This document shows positions 26,383 to 37,915 of a stretch of 41,149 nucleotides of DNA, piece by piece. The position numbers were made by a program, and so were the translations under genes. The first letter of the stretch is position 1. Every line of letters starts with the position of its first letter. The stretch lies in the NCBI RefSeq assembly GCF_010685995.1, contig NZ_JAAGWK010000001.1, positions 1 through 41,149 on the forward strand. Reading direction: 5' to 3'. Under the pieces are notes generated by a model, which did no database searches, had not been told where the DNA came from, and saw only the letters and a program-made list of their open reading frames with translations. This stretch comes from Goekera deserti. GTDB lineage: Bacteria > Actinomycetota > Actinomycetes > Mycobacteriales > Geodermatophilaceae.

Positions 26383-26664
26383 TCAGCAGCTGCCCGGCGT
26401 GTTGCCGCGCCGGTAGACGAGCGTCCAGCGGCCCAGGCGGACCAGGGGGCGACGCACCGTCGAGGCAGGCGCCCACTCCTCGGTGACGAACCGCTGGCCA
26501 CCACCCTCGTCCAGCGGACCGAAGGGCGGCCAGGTCCAGTCGAGGTCGTCGGCCGGCGACAGCCCACCGGGCGCCGCCGACTCGGCCGCGTCCACCGGTG
26601 CCACGCTGTCGTCCACTGTCGATCTCCCACCGTCGCGCCCGTCGATCAGGCGCCGTCCCGTCAT
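26383..26664 (-). CDS. Small ORF between atpD and atpC
   Basis: A possible 93-residue protein starting 'MTGRRLIDGRDGG'. The middle is acidic and Ala/Pro-rich; the end 'RPLVRLGRWTLVYRRGNTPGSC' is basic and hydrophobic and reads like a true folded segment. Codons end mostly in G or C as in the neighbours. AGGA lies about 10 nt before ATG 26664. I do not recognise it. Its place inside the atp gene order, where most actinobacteria have none, is odd. It could be a real but lineage-specific gene, or chance coding. Confidence 0.5.
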   Translation of the reverse strand: MTGRRLIDGRDGGRSTVDDSVAPVDAAESAAPGGLSPADDLDWTWPPFGPLDEGGGQRFVTEEWAPASTVRRPLVRLGRWTLVYRRGNTPGSC

Positions 26665-26755
26665 GTTCTGCCGTCCTACCCGCGAACACGGTCCCACACC
26701 GGGAAAGTCCACTCTTCCGGGCCAGAACAGGTCACAACCCGGTCACGACCGCACA

Positions 26756-26801
26756 CGACGACGGCCGGGCCACCCCTGGGAGGGCAGCCCGGCCGTCGTC
26801 G
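26756..26801 (-). terminator. 15-bp perfect stem-loop in the atpD-atpC gap
   Basis: CGACGACGGCCGGGC (26756-26770) and its exact complement GCCCGGCCGTCGTCG (26787-26801), loop 16. Together with the two hairpins nearer atpD it should stop or strongly slow transcription leaving the operon. It has no T tract. Confidence 0.6.
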
Positions 26802-26921
26802 AACCCCGTGACCCACGGGGGCAGCACTCCGCCGGCCTGCTCAGGAGCCTCCTCGGCCCCCGGACGACCCGGGAGAGCTCCGCCCGACTCCCTCCAGCGG
26901 CTCGGCCCCGAGGAACGAGAA

Positions 26922-26959
26922 GGGCGGAGCCCCCTGGCAACACCAGGAGGGCTCCGCCC
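26922..26959 (-). terminator. Main hairpin terminator after atpD
   Basis: GGGCGGAGCCCCCTGG pairs with CCAGGAGGGCTCCGCCC around a 5-base loop, about 16 pairs with one bulge. On the transcribed strand it is followed by TTCTCGTTCCTC, the most T-rich stretch nearby, so an intrinsic terminator is likely. The palindromic word GGCTCGGCCCCGAGGAACGA at 26899-26918 is repeated nearly exactly at 26973-26992. Confidence 0.65.
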
Positions 26960-26961
26960 GG

Positions 26962-27009
26962 CCCCGTTCAGAGGCTCGGCCCGAGGAACGAGGGCTGAGG
27001 GGAACGGGG
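26962..27009 (-). terminator. Second hairpin immediately after the atpD stop
   Basis: CCCCGTTC (26962-26969) and GAACGGGG (27002-27009) close a stem that continues with TCAG/CTGA and an inner CTCGGCCCGAG hairpin. It ends 3 nt from the atpD stop codon at 27013-27015. Confidence 0.55.
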
Positions 27010-27012
27010 TGT

Positions 27013-28563
<1,551 letters not shown>

Positions 28564-29535
28564 CTAGTTGTCCGAACCTGCGGTGACCAGCGCGTCGGCA
28601 CCGCCGACGATCTCGCTGATCTCCTGGGTGATCTCCGCCTGCCGGGCGGCGTTGGCCTGGCGGGACAGGTTCTTCGCCAGCTCCTCCGCGTTGTCCGAGG
28701 CCGACTTCATCGCGCGGCGTCGCGACGCCGACTCCGATGCGGCCGACTCGAGCATCGCCGCGTAGATGCGGGTGGTGATGTACTTCGGCAGCAGGGCGTC
28801 GAGCAGTGCCTCCGCCGAGGGCTCGAACTCGTAGGAGGTCGGGACCTCCGAGCGGCTGTTCCCGGCGGCGGCGTCCGCGCGCTCGTCGTCGAACTGCTCC
28901 ACCTCCTCGACCTCCAGGGGCGCCATCCGCTTCGCGACGGGCACCTGGGCGAGCAGGGAGCGGAACTCGGTGTAGACGATGTGCAGCTCGTCGACGCCGA
29001 GGACGCCGTCGGCGCCCCCGCCGCCCGCGTCGTCGTCGTCCAGGCCGGCGGTGAACGACTCGATGAGCGTGCTGCCCACCCGCTGCGCGTCCTCGTAGCC
29101 GGGCTGCTCGGAGAAGCCGGTCCAGCTGTCCTCGACCTGACGGTCACGGAAGCGGTAGTACGTCTCGCCCTTGCGGCCGACGACGTACAGCACCGGGTCC
29201 TTGCCCTCGTTGCGCAGCAGGCCGAGCAGCTCCTCGGTGCGGCGCAGGACGTTCACGTTGTACGACCCGGCGAACCCGCGGTCGGACGTGATCACCAGCA
29301 CCGCCACCCGCCGAGGCTGGTCCCGCTCGGTGAGCAGCGGGTGGTCCAGGCTCGCCGAGCCGGCCAGCGCGGAGAGCACGCGGGTGATCTCGCGGGCGTA
29401 GGGCTTGGAGGCCTCCACCCGGGCCTGGGCGCGCACGATGCGCGCACCGGCGATCAGCTCCTGCGCCGAGAAGATCTTCTTCGTCGACCGGGTGGAGCGG
29501 ATGCGCCGGCGCAGCGCGCGGAGGGAACCGGCCAT
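28564..29535 (-). CDS. atpG: ATP synthase gamma subunit
   Basis: A 323-residue rotor shaft of F1. The N-terminal helix '[21 protein letters not shown]' and C-terminal helix '...[24 protein letters not shown]' form the coiled coil inside the alpha3beta3 ring. '[18 protein letters not shown]' is the conserved Rossmann-like core. A Gly/Asp-rich insertion ('[12 protein letters not shown]') near residue 170 makes it a little longer than E. coli AtpG (287), as in other actinobacteria. ATG 29535 starts one base after the atpA stop (TGACATG). Confidence 0.97.
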   Translation of the reverse strand: MAGSLRALRRRIRSTRSTKKIFSAQELIAGARIVRAQARVEASKPYAREITRVLSALAGSASLDHPLLTERDQPRRVAVLVITSDRGFAGSYNVNVLRRTEELLGLLRNEGKDPVLYVVGRKGETYYRFRDRQVEDSWTGFSEQPGYEDAQRVGSTLIESFTAGLDDDDAGGGGADGVLGVDELHIVYTEFRSLLAQVPVAKRMAPLEVEEVEQFDDERADAAAGNSRSEVPTSYEFEPSAEALLDALLPKYITTRIYAAMLESAASESASRRRAMKSASDNAEELAKNLSRQANAARQAEITQEISEIVGGADALVTAGSDN

Positions 29536-29536
29536 G

Positions 29537-31171
<1,635 letters not shown>

Positions 31172-31253
31172 GGTGGCGTCCTCTTCCCTGCTCAGGTCTG
31201 TCAGTGAGTGCACGCGCGGTGCGGCGCTGGGGTGGTGCGGCGGTGCAGGTGGG

Positions 31254-32072
31254 TCAGCCGGCCAGCCGTCGTCCGGCCTCGTCGAGACGGTGGGCGACGC
31301 TGCCGTCGATGACCTCGTCCCCGACCCGGATGACCAGCCCGCCGAGCACCTCACGGTCGACGGCGATCTGGAGACCCACCGGCCGGCCGTACATGCGCTC
31401 GAGCAGACCGGCCAGGCGCTGCTCCTGCTCGGGGCTGAGCGGGACGGCGCTGGTGATGTGCGCGACCGAGCGGCCACGCCGGCTGGAGGCCAGCTCGGAG
31501 AGCCGCTCCACCGAGTTCTCCGCGTTGTGCACGTGCGGGCTGGTGAGGGAGTTCCGCACCAGGCGCTCGGTGACCGGGCTCACCCGGCCGCCGAGCAGGC
31601 GGTCGAGCAGGACGGTCTTGCCCTCGCGGGAGGCCGAGCGGTCGCCGAGCAGGCGGGTCAGCTCCGGGTCGCCGCCGATGATCCGGCCGAACCGGAACAG
31701 CTCGTCCTCGACGCTGTCGAGCTCCCCGCGCTGCTCGGCGGCGTCCAGGGCCGCCTCGCGGGCGAGGGTCTCGGTGGCCTCGACCAGGTCCAGCGGGCGG
31801 GACCAGCGGGCCCGCGCCACCGCCTGGACGACCTCGAGGGTGCCGGCCGAGACCTGCTGGCCGAGCAGCCGCTGGACCAGGCCCGCGCGGTCCTCCGGCC
31901 GTGCCGACGCGTCGGCCAGCGCTCGGCGCAGCGTGGGCTGGCCGTCGAGCAGGTGGGCCACGGCGAACAGCTCGTCGGCGAGTGCGAGCAGGGCGTCGCC
32001 GCCCTGACCCGCGGCGACGGCGTCGAGGCGGGTGCGCGCCTCGACGATCGCCGCGCGACTGGAGGCGTCCAT
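31254..32072 (-). CDS. atpH: ATP synthase delta subunit
   Basis: A 272-residue peripheral-stalk subunit. It is nearly 100 residues longer than E. coli delta, as in Streptomyces; the OSCP-type C-terminal part is '[23 protein letters not shown]' to '[23 protein letters not shown]'. Unlike mycobacteria, it is not fused to a second b subunit. ATG 32072 overlaps the atpF stop by one base (TGATG). The 82 bp to atpA carry only the ribosome site. Confidence 0.95.
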   Translation of the reverse strand: MDASSRAAIVEARTRLDAVAAGQGGDALLALADELFAVAHLLDGQPTLRRALADASARPEDRAGLVQRLLGQQVSAGTLEVVQAVARARWSRPLDLVEATETLAREAALDAAEQRGELDSVEDELFRFGRIIGGDPELTRLLGDRSASREGKTVLLDRLLGGRVSPVTERLVRNSLTSPHVHNAENSVERLSELASSRRGRSVAHITSAVPLSPEQEQRLAGLLERMYGRPVGLQIAVDREVLGGLVIRVGDEVIDGSVAHRLDEAGRRLAG

Positions 32073-32683
32073 CAGGCGGGAGCCCCCGGCGTGTACGCCG
32101 TCGCGCCGGTGCTGCCACCCGTGGACCCGGAGGGGGTGCCGGCGGGTGCACCGGAGGTGCTGGCGCTCATGGAGCCGAGCTCGTCGAGGAAGCGGTCGAC
32201 GGTGCCCCGACGGCGGGCGTCGTCCTCGAGGGACTCCCCGACGACCCGGCCGGCCAGCTGGACGGCCATGGTGCCGATCTGGCCGCGCAGCTCGTTGACG
32301 ACCTGCTGCCGGGAGGCTGCCAGCTGCTCCTCGCCGCGGGCGACGATGCGGGCGGACTCCTCCTGGGCCTGGGCGCGCAGCTCCTCGAGGATCTGCTGGC
32401 CCTCGGCCCGGGCGGTGTCGCGGATCTGCGCCGCCTCGTTGCGTGCCTCGGCGAGCTGGGCGCGGTACTGCTCCAGCGATGCCTTGGCCTCGGCCTGCAT
32501 GGCCTCGGCCCGCTCCATGCCGCCCTCGATCGCGTCCCGTCGGGCCACGAAGGCCTTCTCGAACTGCGGGGCGACGAACTTCATCACCACGAAGGCCAGC
32601 ACCCCGAAGGCGATGAACCCGATGATGATCTCGCCGACCGGCGGGATCAGCGGGTTCGAGCTCTCCGCTGCGATGTTGATCAT
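32072..32683 (-). CDS. atpF: ATP synthase b subunit
   Basis: A 203-residue peripheral-stalk subunit. One transmembrane helix lies at about 14-37 ('PPVGEIIIGFIAFGVLAFVV'), then a long Ala/Glu/Arg/Gln coiled coil to about 165. A Ser/Gly/Thr/Pro-rich tail (about 172-203) is unusual for AtpF and is probably disordered. ATG 32683, 49 bp after atpE. Stator dimer formation with delta on top of F1 is expected. Confidence 0.95.
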   Translation of the reverse strand: MINIAAESSNPLIPPVGEIIIGFIAFGVLAFVVMKFVAPQFEKAFVARRDAIEGGMERAEAMQAEAKASLEQYRAQLAEARNEAAQIRDTARAEGQQILEELRAQAQEESARIVARGEEQLAASRQQVVNELRGQIGTMAVQLAGRVVGESLEDDARRRGTVDRFLDELGSMSASTSGAPAGTPSGSTGGSTGATAYTPGAPA

Positions 32684-32732
32684 GCGCTCAGTGTCCCTGT
32701 CTCGAGGCGAGGCGACGCGACTCGGCGGTGGA

Positions 32733-32957
32733 TCAGTAGATGAAGGGGGCGACGAAGCCGATGAGGGCCAGCGCCTCGGAGAGGGCGAACCCGAGGAAGG
32801 CGTAGGTACGCGTCAGGCCGGCCGACTCGGGCTGGCGGGCGGTGGCCTGGATGTAGGCGGCCCACACGATGCCGACACCGATGCCGGGGCCGATGGCGGC
32901 GAGGCCGTATCCGACCGAGCCGATGTCGCCGGTGAGCTCTGCGAGAACCTCGTTCAT
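32733..32957 (-). CDS. atpE: ATP synthase c subunit
   Basis: A 74-residue double-helix proteolipid that forms the rotor ring. Helix 1 covers about 14-37 with the Gly-rich 'GYGLAAIGPGIGVGIVWA', the polar loop is ARQPE (40-44), and helix 2 contains Glu61 in 'GFALSEALALIGF', the proton-carrying residue. No Na+-binding set of polar residues is evident, so proton coupling is expected. AGGAGG lies 11 nt before ATG 32957, and a hairpin lies just upstream, in line with the high translation needed for a multi-copy subunit. Confidence 0.97.
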   Translation of the reverse strand: MNEVLAELTGDIGSVGYGLAAIGPGIGVGIVWAAYIQATARQPESAGLTRTYAFLGFALSEALALIGFVAPFIY

Positions 32958-32981
32958 TGCGGGGTGTTCCTCCTGTGTCGT

Positions 32982-33002
32982 CGCCCGGCGGGGCGCCGGG
33001 CG
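32982..33002 (-). promoter_or_regulatory. Stem-loop in the atpE leader
   Basis: CGCCCGGCG, GGG loop, CGCCGGGCG: a perfect 9-bp stem in the 121-bp atpB-atpE space, 8 bp ahead of the AGGAGG ribosome site. Such structures upstream of atpE often protect or promote translation of the c-subunit message. Confidence 0.55.
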
Positions 33003-33078
33003 GCTTGCGGGGTCCTGCGGTGGTGCGGTCCTGGGGGGCCGGTGAGGCCGCGGGCCGGTCAGGCCCGGGTGGCGCGGC

Positions 33079-33909
33079 TCAGTGCTCGGCCTCGAGCGAG
33101 GCGTTGAGGTAGGTGCCCATCAGCACGGTGAACACGTAGGCCTGCAGGATGATCACCAGCAGCTCGAAGAACGTCATCACGATCGCCATCAGCGCCGAGA
33201 TCGGGCCGAAGACGGCGGAGAAGTTGCCGACCTGGAACAGGTAGACAGCGCCGAGGGAGAACACCACCAGCAGCATGTGGCCGGCGAACATGTTGGCGAA
33301 GAGCCGGATGGCCAGGGTCACCGGCCGCACGACGAAGTTCTGCAGCACCTCGATGGGCGTGACCAGCACGTACATGTAGCCGGGCACGCCCGGCAGGAAG
33401 AAGATGTCCTTGAAGTACTTCGCTGCGCCCTGCTCGCGGATGCCCACGTAGATGTAGAGGACGTAGCAGATGATCGCGAGCACGACCGGGAAGGCGAACT
33501 TGCTCATCGGCGAGATCTGCGCCAGCGGCACGATCGCCATGAAGTTGTTCGCCAGGATGAAGAAGAACAGCGAGGCCAGGAACGGCGCGAAGGGCACGCC
33601 CTTGGGGCCGACCACGTCGCGGGCGATCCCGTCCCGGACGAGGGAGTAGCCGCTCTCCCCGGCGAACTGGAGCCGCCCGGGCACGATCGAGGCCTTGCGG
33701 GAGGAGAAGTAGAGGAACGCCGTCATGGCCAGCGTCGCCACCCAGAGGATCAGCGTGATCCGGGTGATCTCGAAGTCGATCCCGAGGAGCGAGAACCGGG
33801 CGATGGCCTCGGGGAAGAACTCACCGAGGCCAGGAGCCTGGAAGCCCGTGTCGCCGCTGTCGCTCTCCACAGCGAGCACGTTCCCGAGCGCGATGGCGCT
33901 GGAGGTCAC
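33079..33909 (-). CDS. atpB: ATP synthase a subunit
   Basis: A 276-residue membrane stator that forms the proton half-channels. Five or six helices are visible. The essential Arg is Arg202 in 'VTLAIRLFANMFAGHM', and 'FFELLVIILQAYVFTVLMGTYLNASLEAEH' is the usual C-terminal end. GTG 33909 forms a GTGA overlap with the stop of the upstream atpZ gene, which argues for translational coupling. Confidence 0.97.
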   Translation of the reverse strand: MTSSAIALGNVLAVESDSGDTGFQAPGLGEFFPEAIARFSLLGIDFEITRITLILWVATLAMTAFLYFSSRKASIVPGRLQFAGESGYSLVRDGIARDVVGPKGVPFAPFLASLFFFILANNFMAIVPLAQISPMSKFAFPVVLAIICYVLYIYVGIREQGAAKYFKDIFFLPGVPGYMYVLVTPIEVLQNFVVRPVTLAIRLFANMFAGHMLLVVFSLGAVYLFQVGNFSAVFGPISALMAIVMTFFELLVIILQAYVFTVLMGTYLNASLEAEH

Positions 33910-34244
33910 CGTTGTCCCTTCTGCGTCTGGTTCCCGGGCACCGGCCGGTTCCGTCGTGTGCCCGAGGTCGTGCGGGCGCCGGACCCGGGGACCGGGTCAG
34001 GGGCGCCGTACCGCTTGACCACCATGAAGATGGCCAGTGCCATGCCGACGAGCACGCCCACCGGGAAGAACAGGGTGATGCCCAGCCAGTTGTCGAGGAG
34101 CCAGCCGATCCCACCCCACACGGCCATGCCGGAGACCATGGTCCCGACGACCGCGTAGCCGATCTCCGCCCCGTTGGTGGACGGGTGGGCCGACCGGGCA
34201 GGTGGACGCCGAGCGGCTCCGCGGGTGGAGGTGTCGTCGGCCAT
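33906..34244 (-). CDS. atpZ: AtpZ/AtpI-family small membrane protein
   Basis: A 112-residue protein with two transmembrane helices, 'AVVGTMVSGMAVWGGIGWLL' and 'FFPVGVLVGMALAIFMVV', between basic cytoplasmic ends. This is the AtpZ group placed before atpB in many operons and linked to Mg/Ca movement and c-ring assembly with AtpI. ATG 34244 is preceded by TAGTGT 9 nt upstream, a possible promoter for the ATP synthase genes proper. Its stop overlaps atpB. Confidence 0.88.
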   Translation of the reverse strand: MADDTSTRGAARRPPARSAHPSTNGAEIGYAVVGTMVSGMAVWGGIGWLLDNWLGITLFFPVGVLVGMALAIFMVVKRYGAPDPVPGSGARTTSGTRRNRPVPGNQTQKGQR

Positions 34245-34253
34245 CGCGAGGGG

Positions 34254-34259
34254 ACACTA
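34254..34259 (-). promoter_or_regulatory. Possible promoter -10 box before atpZ-atpB
   Basis: TAGTGT on the minus strand (GATAGTGT), 9 nt from the atpZ ATG. If used, transcription of atpZ and the F1Fo genes would start without wecA and the AtpI-like gene. Confidence 0.35.
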
Positions 34260-34303
34260 TCAGCCCTGTTTCCGCGGGATGTCGGGCCAGGGCCGCGGGC
34301 GGC

Positions 34304-34861
34304 TCAGCCCCCGGACGGCGGTGACGGCGGCGGTGCCTGCGATGACTCTCCGGGCGCGACCGGCCGCACGCCACCCTCTCCCGCCCGGTCCAGCAAGGGA
34401 CGGTCGGCGGCCGGCGGGGCCGGCGGGGGCACGTAGTAGAGCTGCCGGGTCCAGACCCAGCGCAGCTGCACACCGCTCCAGGCCAGGGCGCCGACCACCA
34501 CGGTCCAGGCGACCGCGCGACGGTCGAGCCACCCGTCCACCGGCAGGGCGTTGAGCAGCGAGAACAGCACCAGCGCCTTGACGAAGAACATGCCCAGGGC
34601 AGCCGGCAGGGTGAACGTGTCGTCGATCTTCCCCGCCCAGGCCACGACCAGGCCGGACAGGCAGAAGAACGCGGTGACCACCGCTGCCCCCAGCAGCACG
34701 CCCCACGCCTGCGGCCACCCGGCGACGACCGCGACCACCGGCACGGCCACCACGGTGAGCACCAGCGCTGTCAGCGCGCCCACCCGCAGGAAGGACAGGT
34801 CCCAGGGGGCGTCACTGCGCGGACCCGCGCTGCCCGGGCGGGGCGGGGAGGAGGGGCTCAC
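34304..34861 (-). CDS. AtpI-like membrane protein before the atp operon
   Basis: A 185-residue protein with four transmembrane helices in the middle ('LRVGALTALVLTVVAVPVVAVVAG', 'AWGVLLGAAVVTAFFCLSGLVV', 'FTLPAALGMFFVKALVLFSLL', 'AVAWTVVVGALAWSGVQL' in part) and Pro/Ser-rich cytoplasmic tails. Its place and layout match the ATP synthase I-type protein (Rv1303 position) in actinobacteria, believed to help c-ring assembly. GTG 34861 makes a GTGA overlap with the wecA stop. The C-terminal tail is Pro-rich and likely disordered. Confidence 0.8.
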   Translation of the reverse strand: MSPSSPPRPGSAGPRSDAPWDLSFLRVGALTALVLTVVAVPVVAVVAGWPQAWGVLLGAAVVTAFFCLSGLVVAWAGKIDDTFTLPAALGMFFVKALVLFSLLNALPVDGWLDRRAVAWTVVVGALAWSGVQLRWVWTRQLYYVPPPAPPAADRPLLDRAGEGGVRPVAPGESSQAPPPSPPSGG

Positions 34862-36150
34862 GGGGTGAGCCTGCCAGCCGGGGCAGGCGTGGGCGCCGGG
34901 GGCGGTGGCGGAGCAGGCCGCGGCGGCACGGGCAGCGGGAGCCCGCGCTCGGCGGCCGCCCGCTGCTCGCGCTCGTACCGGGCGCTCGGGTGGGCCATCC
35001 GGCTGCGGGTGCGCTGGGCCTCGATCTCGGCCAGCCGCTGCGCGCGGGCGGCGCGCCCGGCCCGCGGGCTGAGCACGCTGACCACGCCGACGACCAGCAG
35101 CACGGCGACGACGACCAGCACCTCCGCGGTGCCCCCGGTGATGCTCAGCGCCACCGCGCCGAAGCTGAGCAGCGCCGCCCAGAAGTACATGATCAGCACG
35201 GCACGGCGGTGCGAGTGGCCGATGGCCAGCAGCCGGTGGTGCAGGTGCATCTTGTCCGGGGAGAACGGCGACTGGCCCTTGCGGGTGCGCCGCACGACCG
35301 CCATCACCAGGTCGATGAACGGGATGAACAGGATGGCGATCGGCACCAGCAGGGGCAGCGCCAGCGGCAGCACGCTCGCCGCGGAGTCGAAGGACTGCGG
35401 GTCGACCCGGCCGGTCGCCGACACCGCAGCCGCGGACAGCATCAGCCCGACCAGCATGGAGCCGGAGTCGCCCATGAAGATGCGCGCCGGGTTGAAGTTG
35501 TGCGGCAGGAACCCCAGGCACGCACCGGCCAGCACCGCCGTCAGCAGGGCCGGGGAGCTGGCCACGTCGTCGTACCCGGTGAGCCCGAGGTTGTAGCTGT
35601 AGGCGAAGAACGCCAGCGCGGCGATCGCCGAGACACCGGCAGCCAGCCCGTCCAGCCCGTCGATGAAGTTCAGCGCATTGACGACCATCACGGTGAGCAG
35701 GATGGTCACCGGGACGCCGACGTCCGGGCCCAGGACGAGGGTGCCGATGTCGGCGACCGGCAGGAAGAGGAAGGCCAGCTGCACGCCCAGCAGCACCATC
35801 ACCCCGGCCGAGGCGATCTGGCCGGTCAGCTTGGTGAGCGCGTCGAGGCCGAAGCGGTCGTCCAGCAGGCCGAGCAGGCAGATCAGCCCGCCGGCGATGA
35901 GCACCGCGATCGTCTGGCTGTTCAGCTCGAAGGTGCGGCGCAGCGCCGGCAGCTGGTGGGCGACCAGCATGGCCGCCGCCACCCCGAGGTACATCGCCAC
36001 GCCCCCGCCGCGAGGCGTCGGGATCACGTGCACGTCACGGTCCCGGACGGCGGCCATCAACTTCAGCCGGATCGCCAGCATCCGCACCACCGGGGTGGCC
36101 AGGAAGGTGACCAGCGCCGCGGTGAGCAGGACGACGGCGTACTCGCGCAC
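34858..36150 (-). CDS. wecA: WecA-type undecaprenyl-phosphate GlcNAc-1-phosphate transferase
   Basis: A 430-residue polytopic membrane enzyme of the MraY/WecA family with about 11 helices. Motifs in order: 'PTPRGGGVAMYLG', 'DDRFGLD' (97-103), 'NALNFIDGLDGLA' (158-170), GDSGS (227-231) and the cytoplasmic 'DKMHLHHRLL' (299-308). WecA-type enzymes place GlcNAc-1-P on the lipid carrier, the first step of arabinogalactan linker, teichoic acid or polysaccharide synthesis. A Pro-rich tail (390-430) is an addition to the family core. GTG 36150 starts it; the gene (rfe in mycobacteria) commonly heads the ATP synthase operon. Confidence 0.93.
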   Translation of the reverse strand: MREYAVVLLTAALVTFLATPVVRMLAIRLKLMAAVRDRDVHVIPTPRGGGVAMYLGVAAAMLVAHQLPALRRTFELNSQTIAVLIAGGLICLLGLLDDRFGLDALTKLTGQIASAGVMVLLGVQLAFLFLPVADIGTLVLGPDVGVPVTILLTVMVVNALNFIDGLDGLAAGVSAIAALAFFAYSYNLGLTGYDDVASSPALLTAVLAGACLGFLPHNFNPARIFMGDSGSMLVGLMLSAAAVSATGRVDPQSFDSAASVLPLALPLLVPIAILFIPFIDLVMAVVRRTRKGQSPFSPDKMHLHHRLLAIGHSHRRAVLIMYFWAALLSFGAVALSITGGTAEVLVVVAVLLVVGVVSVLSPRAGRAARAQRLAEIEAQRTRSRMAHPSARYEREQRAAAERGLPLPVPPRPAPPPPPAPTPAPAGRLTP

Positions 36151-36195
36151 GGCTCAGCTGCCCACGGCGGGAGCAGGACGGGCGAGCACCCGCCC

Positions 36196-36201
36196 ACGGT
36201 A
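36196..36201 (-). promoter_or_regulatory. Possible -10 box for wecA and the atp operon
   Basis: TACCGT on the minus strand (GGGATACCGT), 45 nt before the wecA start and downstream of the tsaC terminator hairpin. Weak: no matching -35 is evident. Confidence 0.25.
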
Positions 36202-36255
36202 TCCCGGCCACCGGCTCACCTGGCGGCGCCGTCCCGACGAGCCCGAGCCCCTGAC

Positions 36256-36311
36256 GGCCCCGTCGCAGGGGCCCGCACTGAGCTTGCGAAGGGTGGGGGG
36301 CGACGGGGTCC
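36256..36311 (-). terminator. tsaC stem-loop, member of a repeat family
   Basis: GGCCCCGTCGC (36256-36266) pairs with GCGACGGGGTC (36300-36310), with one G-T pair; an inner GC-rich part may add pairs. It begins 6 bp from the tsaC stop. On the transcribed strand it reads AAGGACCCCG...CGGGGCC, the same pattern as after rho (39505-39561). Confidence 0.6.
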
Positions 36312-36316
36312 TTCCT

Positions 36317-36961
36317 TCAGTCGTCGGTGAGCGCCGGCACGACCTCCTGCAGCCGGGCCAGCGACACGGCGCCCACCCGCAGCAGCCGTGGCGCGGGGCC
36401 GGTGCAGTCGACGATCGTGCTGGCACCGGAGCCACCGCGGGCACCGCCGTCCAGCAGGACGGCCGCGCGGGTGCCCAGCTGCTGGTCGGCCTCGGCCGCC
36501 GACGTCGCGGCCGGCCGGCCGGAGCGGTTCGCGCTGGACACGGCCAGCGGGCCGGTGCGGCGCAGCAGCTCGCGGGCGAGGTCGTCGTCCGGCAGCCGGA
36601 CGGCGACGGTGCCCTCGGAGTCGCCGAGGTCCCAGGCCAGCGACGGCGCGTGCTCCAGCACCAGCGTCAGCCCGCCCGGCCAGAACGCCTCGGCCAGGTC
36701 GTGCGCGACGGGTGGGATGACGGTCACCAGGCCGGCCAGGGTGGAGGCCTCCCCCACCAGCACGGGCACCGGCATGGCCCGGCCGCGGTTCTTGGCGGTC
36801 AGCAGCCGGGTGACGGCCGCCGGGGTGAAGGCGTCGGCAGCCACGCCGTAGACGGTGTCGGTGGGCAGGAGCACGAGGTCACCGGCGGCGATGGCCGCCG
36901 CGGCGGCGTCCAGGCCGGCGGCGCGCTGGTCGGGGTCGGAGCAGTCGTAGGTGTCGGCCAC
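36317..36961 (-). CDS. tsaC: Threonylcarbamoyl-AMP synthase (YrdC/Sua5 domain)
   Basis: A 214-residue enzyme that makes threonylcarbamoyl-AMP from Thr, bicarbonate and ATP for t6A37 of tRNAs. 'LVLLPTDTVYGVAADA' carries the KxR-like/Thr binding strand, 'RLLTAKNRGRAMPVPVLVG' the KNR motif, and 'LAVSSANRSGRPAATSAAEA' the SANxSG motif that binds the adenylate. No Sua5 C-terminal domain is present, so it is the short form. GTG 36961. It lies 85 bp after prmC; this order is conserved (Rv1301). Confidence 0.93.
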   Translation of the reverse strand: MADTYDCSDPDQRAAGLDAAAAAIAAGDLVLLPTDTVYGVAADAFTPAAVTRLLTAKNRGRAMPVPVLVGEASTLAGLVTVIPPVAHDLAEAFWPGGLTLVLEHAPSLAWDLGDSEGTVAVRLPDDDLARELLRRTGPLAVSSANRSGRPAATSAAEADQQLGTRAAVLLDGGARGGSGASTIVDCTGPAPRLLRVGAVSLARLQEVVPALTDD

Positions 36962-37046
36962 GAGCAGCGAGTCTCCCCCATCGCGCCGCGGCGGTCGGCG
37001 GCGCCGTCCCCGCGGCGGGCGGGCACCCGTCTCCCGGGGCGTGGGA

Positions 37047-37850
37047 TCAGGCTCGGCGGGTGCCGGTGGTGAAGCGTGGGCGGCCGGCCAGGTCGGGGTG
37101 GTCGGCGACGTCGGTCCACCGGCCGTGGGCGCGCACCAGCGCCGGCAGCGAGCCGCCCTGGGCGTCGGCGTGCTCGATCGCCAGCCGGCCGCCGGGCCGC
37201 AACAGCCGGGCTGCGGTGTCCAGCAGCCCCCGGACGACGTCCAGGCCGTCCGGCCCGCCCCAGAGCGCCATCGGTGGGTCGTGGTCGGCCACCTCGCGGG
37301 GCAGCCGGGCGTCGTCGGGCACGTAGGGCGGGTTGGAGACGACCAGGTCGACGGTGCCGTCGAGGTCGGTGAGCAGGGCGGGGTCGGTCATGTCGCCGGC
37401 GAGCACCTCGACCGGGGTGTCCCCGGCGGCGCTGCGCCGCTCGGCGTTGTGCCGGGTCCAGCCGATGGCCTCCGGGTCGCGCTCGACGGCGGTGACCTGG
37501 GCGCCCGGGTGCTCGTGCGCGACGGACAGCGCGATCGCCCCGGACCCGCTGCCCAGGTCGACGACCCGCGGCCGGTCGGTGCCGGCCAGCTGCTCCAGGG
37601 CCCAGCCGGCGATCTGCTCGGTCTCCGGCCTGGGCACGAAGACCCCGGGCCCGACGGCGAGCTCCAGGTGCCGGAAGGCCGCGGTGCCGGTGAGGTGCTG
37701 CAGCGGCACCCGGTCCGCGCGCTGGTCGAGCAGGGCGGCGAACCGGGTGGCCACGTCGTCCGGCACGTCGTCGAGGGTGACCAGCCGGGCGCGGGCCACG
37801 CCGAGGCAGTGCGCGAGCAGCAGCTCGGCGTCGACCCGCGGGGACTCCAC
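37047..37850 (-). CDS. prmC: Release-factor glutamine methyltransferase
   Basis: A class I SAM methyltransferase that N5-methylates the Gln of the GGQ motif of release factors; its target PrfA is encoded immediately upstream. 'VVDLGSGSGAIALSVA' binds SAM and 'DLVVSNPPYVPDD' is the NPPY motif for the Gln side chain. The interval given starts at the only GTG (37850), for 267 residues, but this cuts the conserved N-terminal helix: in-frame codons upstream encode 'RELLREAARRLTEAGVESPR', typical HemK sequence. A CTG at 37919 overlapping the prfA stop (CTGA) would give 290 residues and is likely the true start (see findings). Confidence 0.92.
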   Translation of the reverse strand: MESPRVDAELLLAHCLGVARARLVTLDDVPDDVATRFAALLDQRADRVPLQHLTGTAAFRHLELAVGPGVFVPRPETEQIAGWALEQLAGTDRPRVVDLGSGSGAIALSVAHEHPGAQVTAVERDPEAIGWTRHNAERRSAAGDTPVEVLAGDMTDPALLTDLDGTVDLVVSNPPYVPDDARLPREVADHDPPMALWGGPDGLDVVRGLLDTAARLLRPGGRLAIEHADAQGGSLPALVRAHGRWTDVADHPDLAGRPRFTTGTRRA

Positions 37851-37915
37851 CCCGGCCTCGGTGAGCCGGCGGGCCGCCTCGCGCAGCAGCTCGCGGGCGG
37901 GACGGTGCCCGGGGC

